This document shows positions 21,837-22,704 of a stretch of DNA of 22,704 nucleotides, piece after piece (the first letter of the stretch is position 1; each line of letters opens with the position of its first letter). A model generated the notes under the pieces. The model worked only from the letters and a program-made list of their open reading frames with translations. It did not search any database and had not been told where the DNA came from. Position numbers and translations under genes: made by a program. Source of the DNA: CAYMST01 sp964393115 (lineage in GTDB: Bacteria; Bacteroidota; Bacteroidia; Cytophagales; Cyclobacteriaceae); NCBI GenBank assembly GCA_964393115.1, contig CAYMST010000051.1, positions 1-22,704 on the forward strand, read 5' to 3'.

Positions 21837-22704
21837 ATGCGACAAGGCCTATTTGTCAAGCAAAATGAAGCCAAATGGAAAGCTTATGAGGGCTCTCTGG
21901 CTGTAAACTCTTCTGTTGATGCAGATGAGCTTATGAAAATTTATGTCCACTTAACTGAAGACTTAGCGTATGCTAGAGCGAAATATCCGCGATCTTCACT
22001 AGTTACGTACCTAAACGGCTTGTCGGTTAGAGTGCATCACTTGATTTACCGCAATAAACCTGAAAGAAAAAGTCGCTTTCTCACTTTTTGGACACGGGAC
22101 TTGCCCGTAGAACTTCATTTATCTCGTAGGTATTTACTCTACTCATTTTTGATTATGATGGTAGGGGTAATCATAGGAGGACTATCCGCACATTATGACG
22201 ATACCTTTGCTCGCCTGATTTTAGGAGATCAATATGTGGATATGACACTAGAAAATATCGAAAAAGGAGATCCAATGGCAGTATATAAGAGTATGTCGGA
22301 AACAACTATGTTTCTCGCCATAACCGCTAATAATATTAAAGTGTCATTCTTAGCTTTTTCAATGGGTATAGTCGCGTCACTGGGCACGGGCTATATTTTA
22401 TTTAGAAATGGTGTTATGCTTGGAGCCTTTCATTGGCTTTTCTTTTCAGCTGGGCTCTTTGACGAAACAGTTCTCACCATATGGATACATGGCACGCTAG
22501 AAATCAGCGCGATTGTAATTGCCGGGGCTGCTGGGATGCGTATGGGCCATGGACTTCTTTTTCCAAAAAACTTGCCACGCTTATATTCCTTTCGTGAAGG
22601 AGCACTTAGCGGTCTAAAGATTATTATGAGTCTGGTGCCCTTCTTTATTGTTGCTGGTTTTTTAGAAGCTGTTGTGACCAGAAATACTCACTGGCCATTA
22701 TGGG
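21837..22704 (+). CDS. SpoIIM-like (stage II sporulation protein M family) membrane protein, partial
   Basis: ATG 21837 opens a frame that is still open at the window end (289 residues visible), so the 3' end is missing. The N-terminal 95 residues are soluble, with MRQGLFVKQNEAKWKAYE and LAYARAKYPRSSLVTYLNGL. Membrane helices then follow from about residue 98. TANNIKVSFLAFSMGI and HGTLEISAIVIAGAAGMRMG are the signature blocks of the SpoIIM/DUF95 family. Non-sporulating bacteria carry this family next to RDD, MoxR ATPase and DUF58 genes, where it may be a permease-like part of an envelope system. No sporulation is implied. The rest of that cluster probably continues beyond 22704. Confidence 0.88.
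   Translation, partial: MRQGLFVKQNEAKWKAYEGSLAVNSSVDADELMKIYVHLTEDLAYARAKYPRSSLVTYLNGLSVRVHHLIYRNKPERKSRFLTFWTRDLPVELHLSRRYLLYSFLIMMVGVIIGGLSAHYDDTFARLILGDQYVDMTLENIEKGDPMAVYKSMSETTMFLAITANNIKVSFLAFSMGIVASLGTGYILFRNGVMLGAFHWLFFSAGLFDETVLTIWIHGTLEISAIVIAGAAGMRMGHGLLFPKNLPRLYSFREGALSGLKIIMSLVPFFIVAGFLEAVVTRNTHWPLW

Noticed and set aside
21837..22704. SpoIIM homologue as evidence of sporulation
   Set aside because: The family is widespread in non-sporulating bacteria and no other sporulation gene is present.

Overview
The window is a chromosomal segment of a member of the Bacteroidota. The evidence is the gene families (DUF349 repeat protein, a conserved 73-residue DUF2795 protein, a PF10023-type peptidase, a DUF3108 protein, RDD beside SpoIIM), the form of the L13 N-terminus, AT-rich DNA, weak Shine-Dalgarno signals, and several matches to the Bacteroidota promoter TTTG-N19-TAnnTTTG. 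A Cytophagales-like or related marine lineage is my guess and is not proven. I see no phage, insertion sequence, CRISPR array, tRNA or rRNA.

Layout. 1-247: no protein gene; a promoter-like motif, a hairpin and a strong terminator suggest a small RNA. 248-1930 (-): ettA. 2124-3392 (+): DUF349 protein with a TTG start. 3523-3744 (+): DUF2795 protein, followed by a terminator. 3784-6755 (-): recA, queA, ispD, read in that order. 6860-8716 (+): a putative zinc peptidase and a DUF3108 exported protein. 8843-12900 (+): a tight run of response regulator, histidine kinase, RluA-type pseudouridine synthase and two tandem GT32 glycosyltransferases; the last four genes overlap one another by 4-20 bases. 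12863-13648 (-): a GT2 glycosyltransferase whose 3' end overlaps the last GT32 gene antisense. 13649-14001: the longest gene-free stretch, with a branched inverted-repeat structure, a 31-codon ORF and the rplM promoter. 14002-16558 (+): rplM, rpsI, rpsB, tsf, with a terminator-like double hairpin between rpsB and tsf. 16607-18444 (-): aminopeptidase P then a DinB-fold protein. 18426-19661 (+): exported subtilase, overlapping the start of the peptidase gene head to head. 19694-21797 (-): RDD membrane protein, exported MsrB, GT25 glycosyltransferase. 21837-end (+): SpoIIM-like membrane protein, cut by the window edge.

Most of the window is housekeeping: translation (EttA, L13, S9, S2, EF-Ts, QueA, RluA-type enzyme), recombination (RecA) and isoprenoid synthesis (IspD). 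The accessory part is the glycosyltransferase cluster at 11330-13648, the first two genes of which appear translationally coupled to a two-component system. No clearly novel protein system is visible. The least explained signals are non-coding: the candidate small RNA at 57-236, the three-way-junction-like repeat at 13789-13859, and stem-loops placed close to the predicted 5' ends of several mRNAs. Perfect dyads of 7-9 bp are expected by chance several times in 22.7 kb of AT-rich DNA, so position rather than existence is what makes those worth checking.
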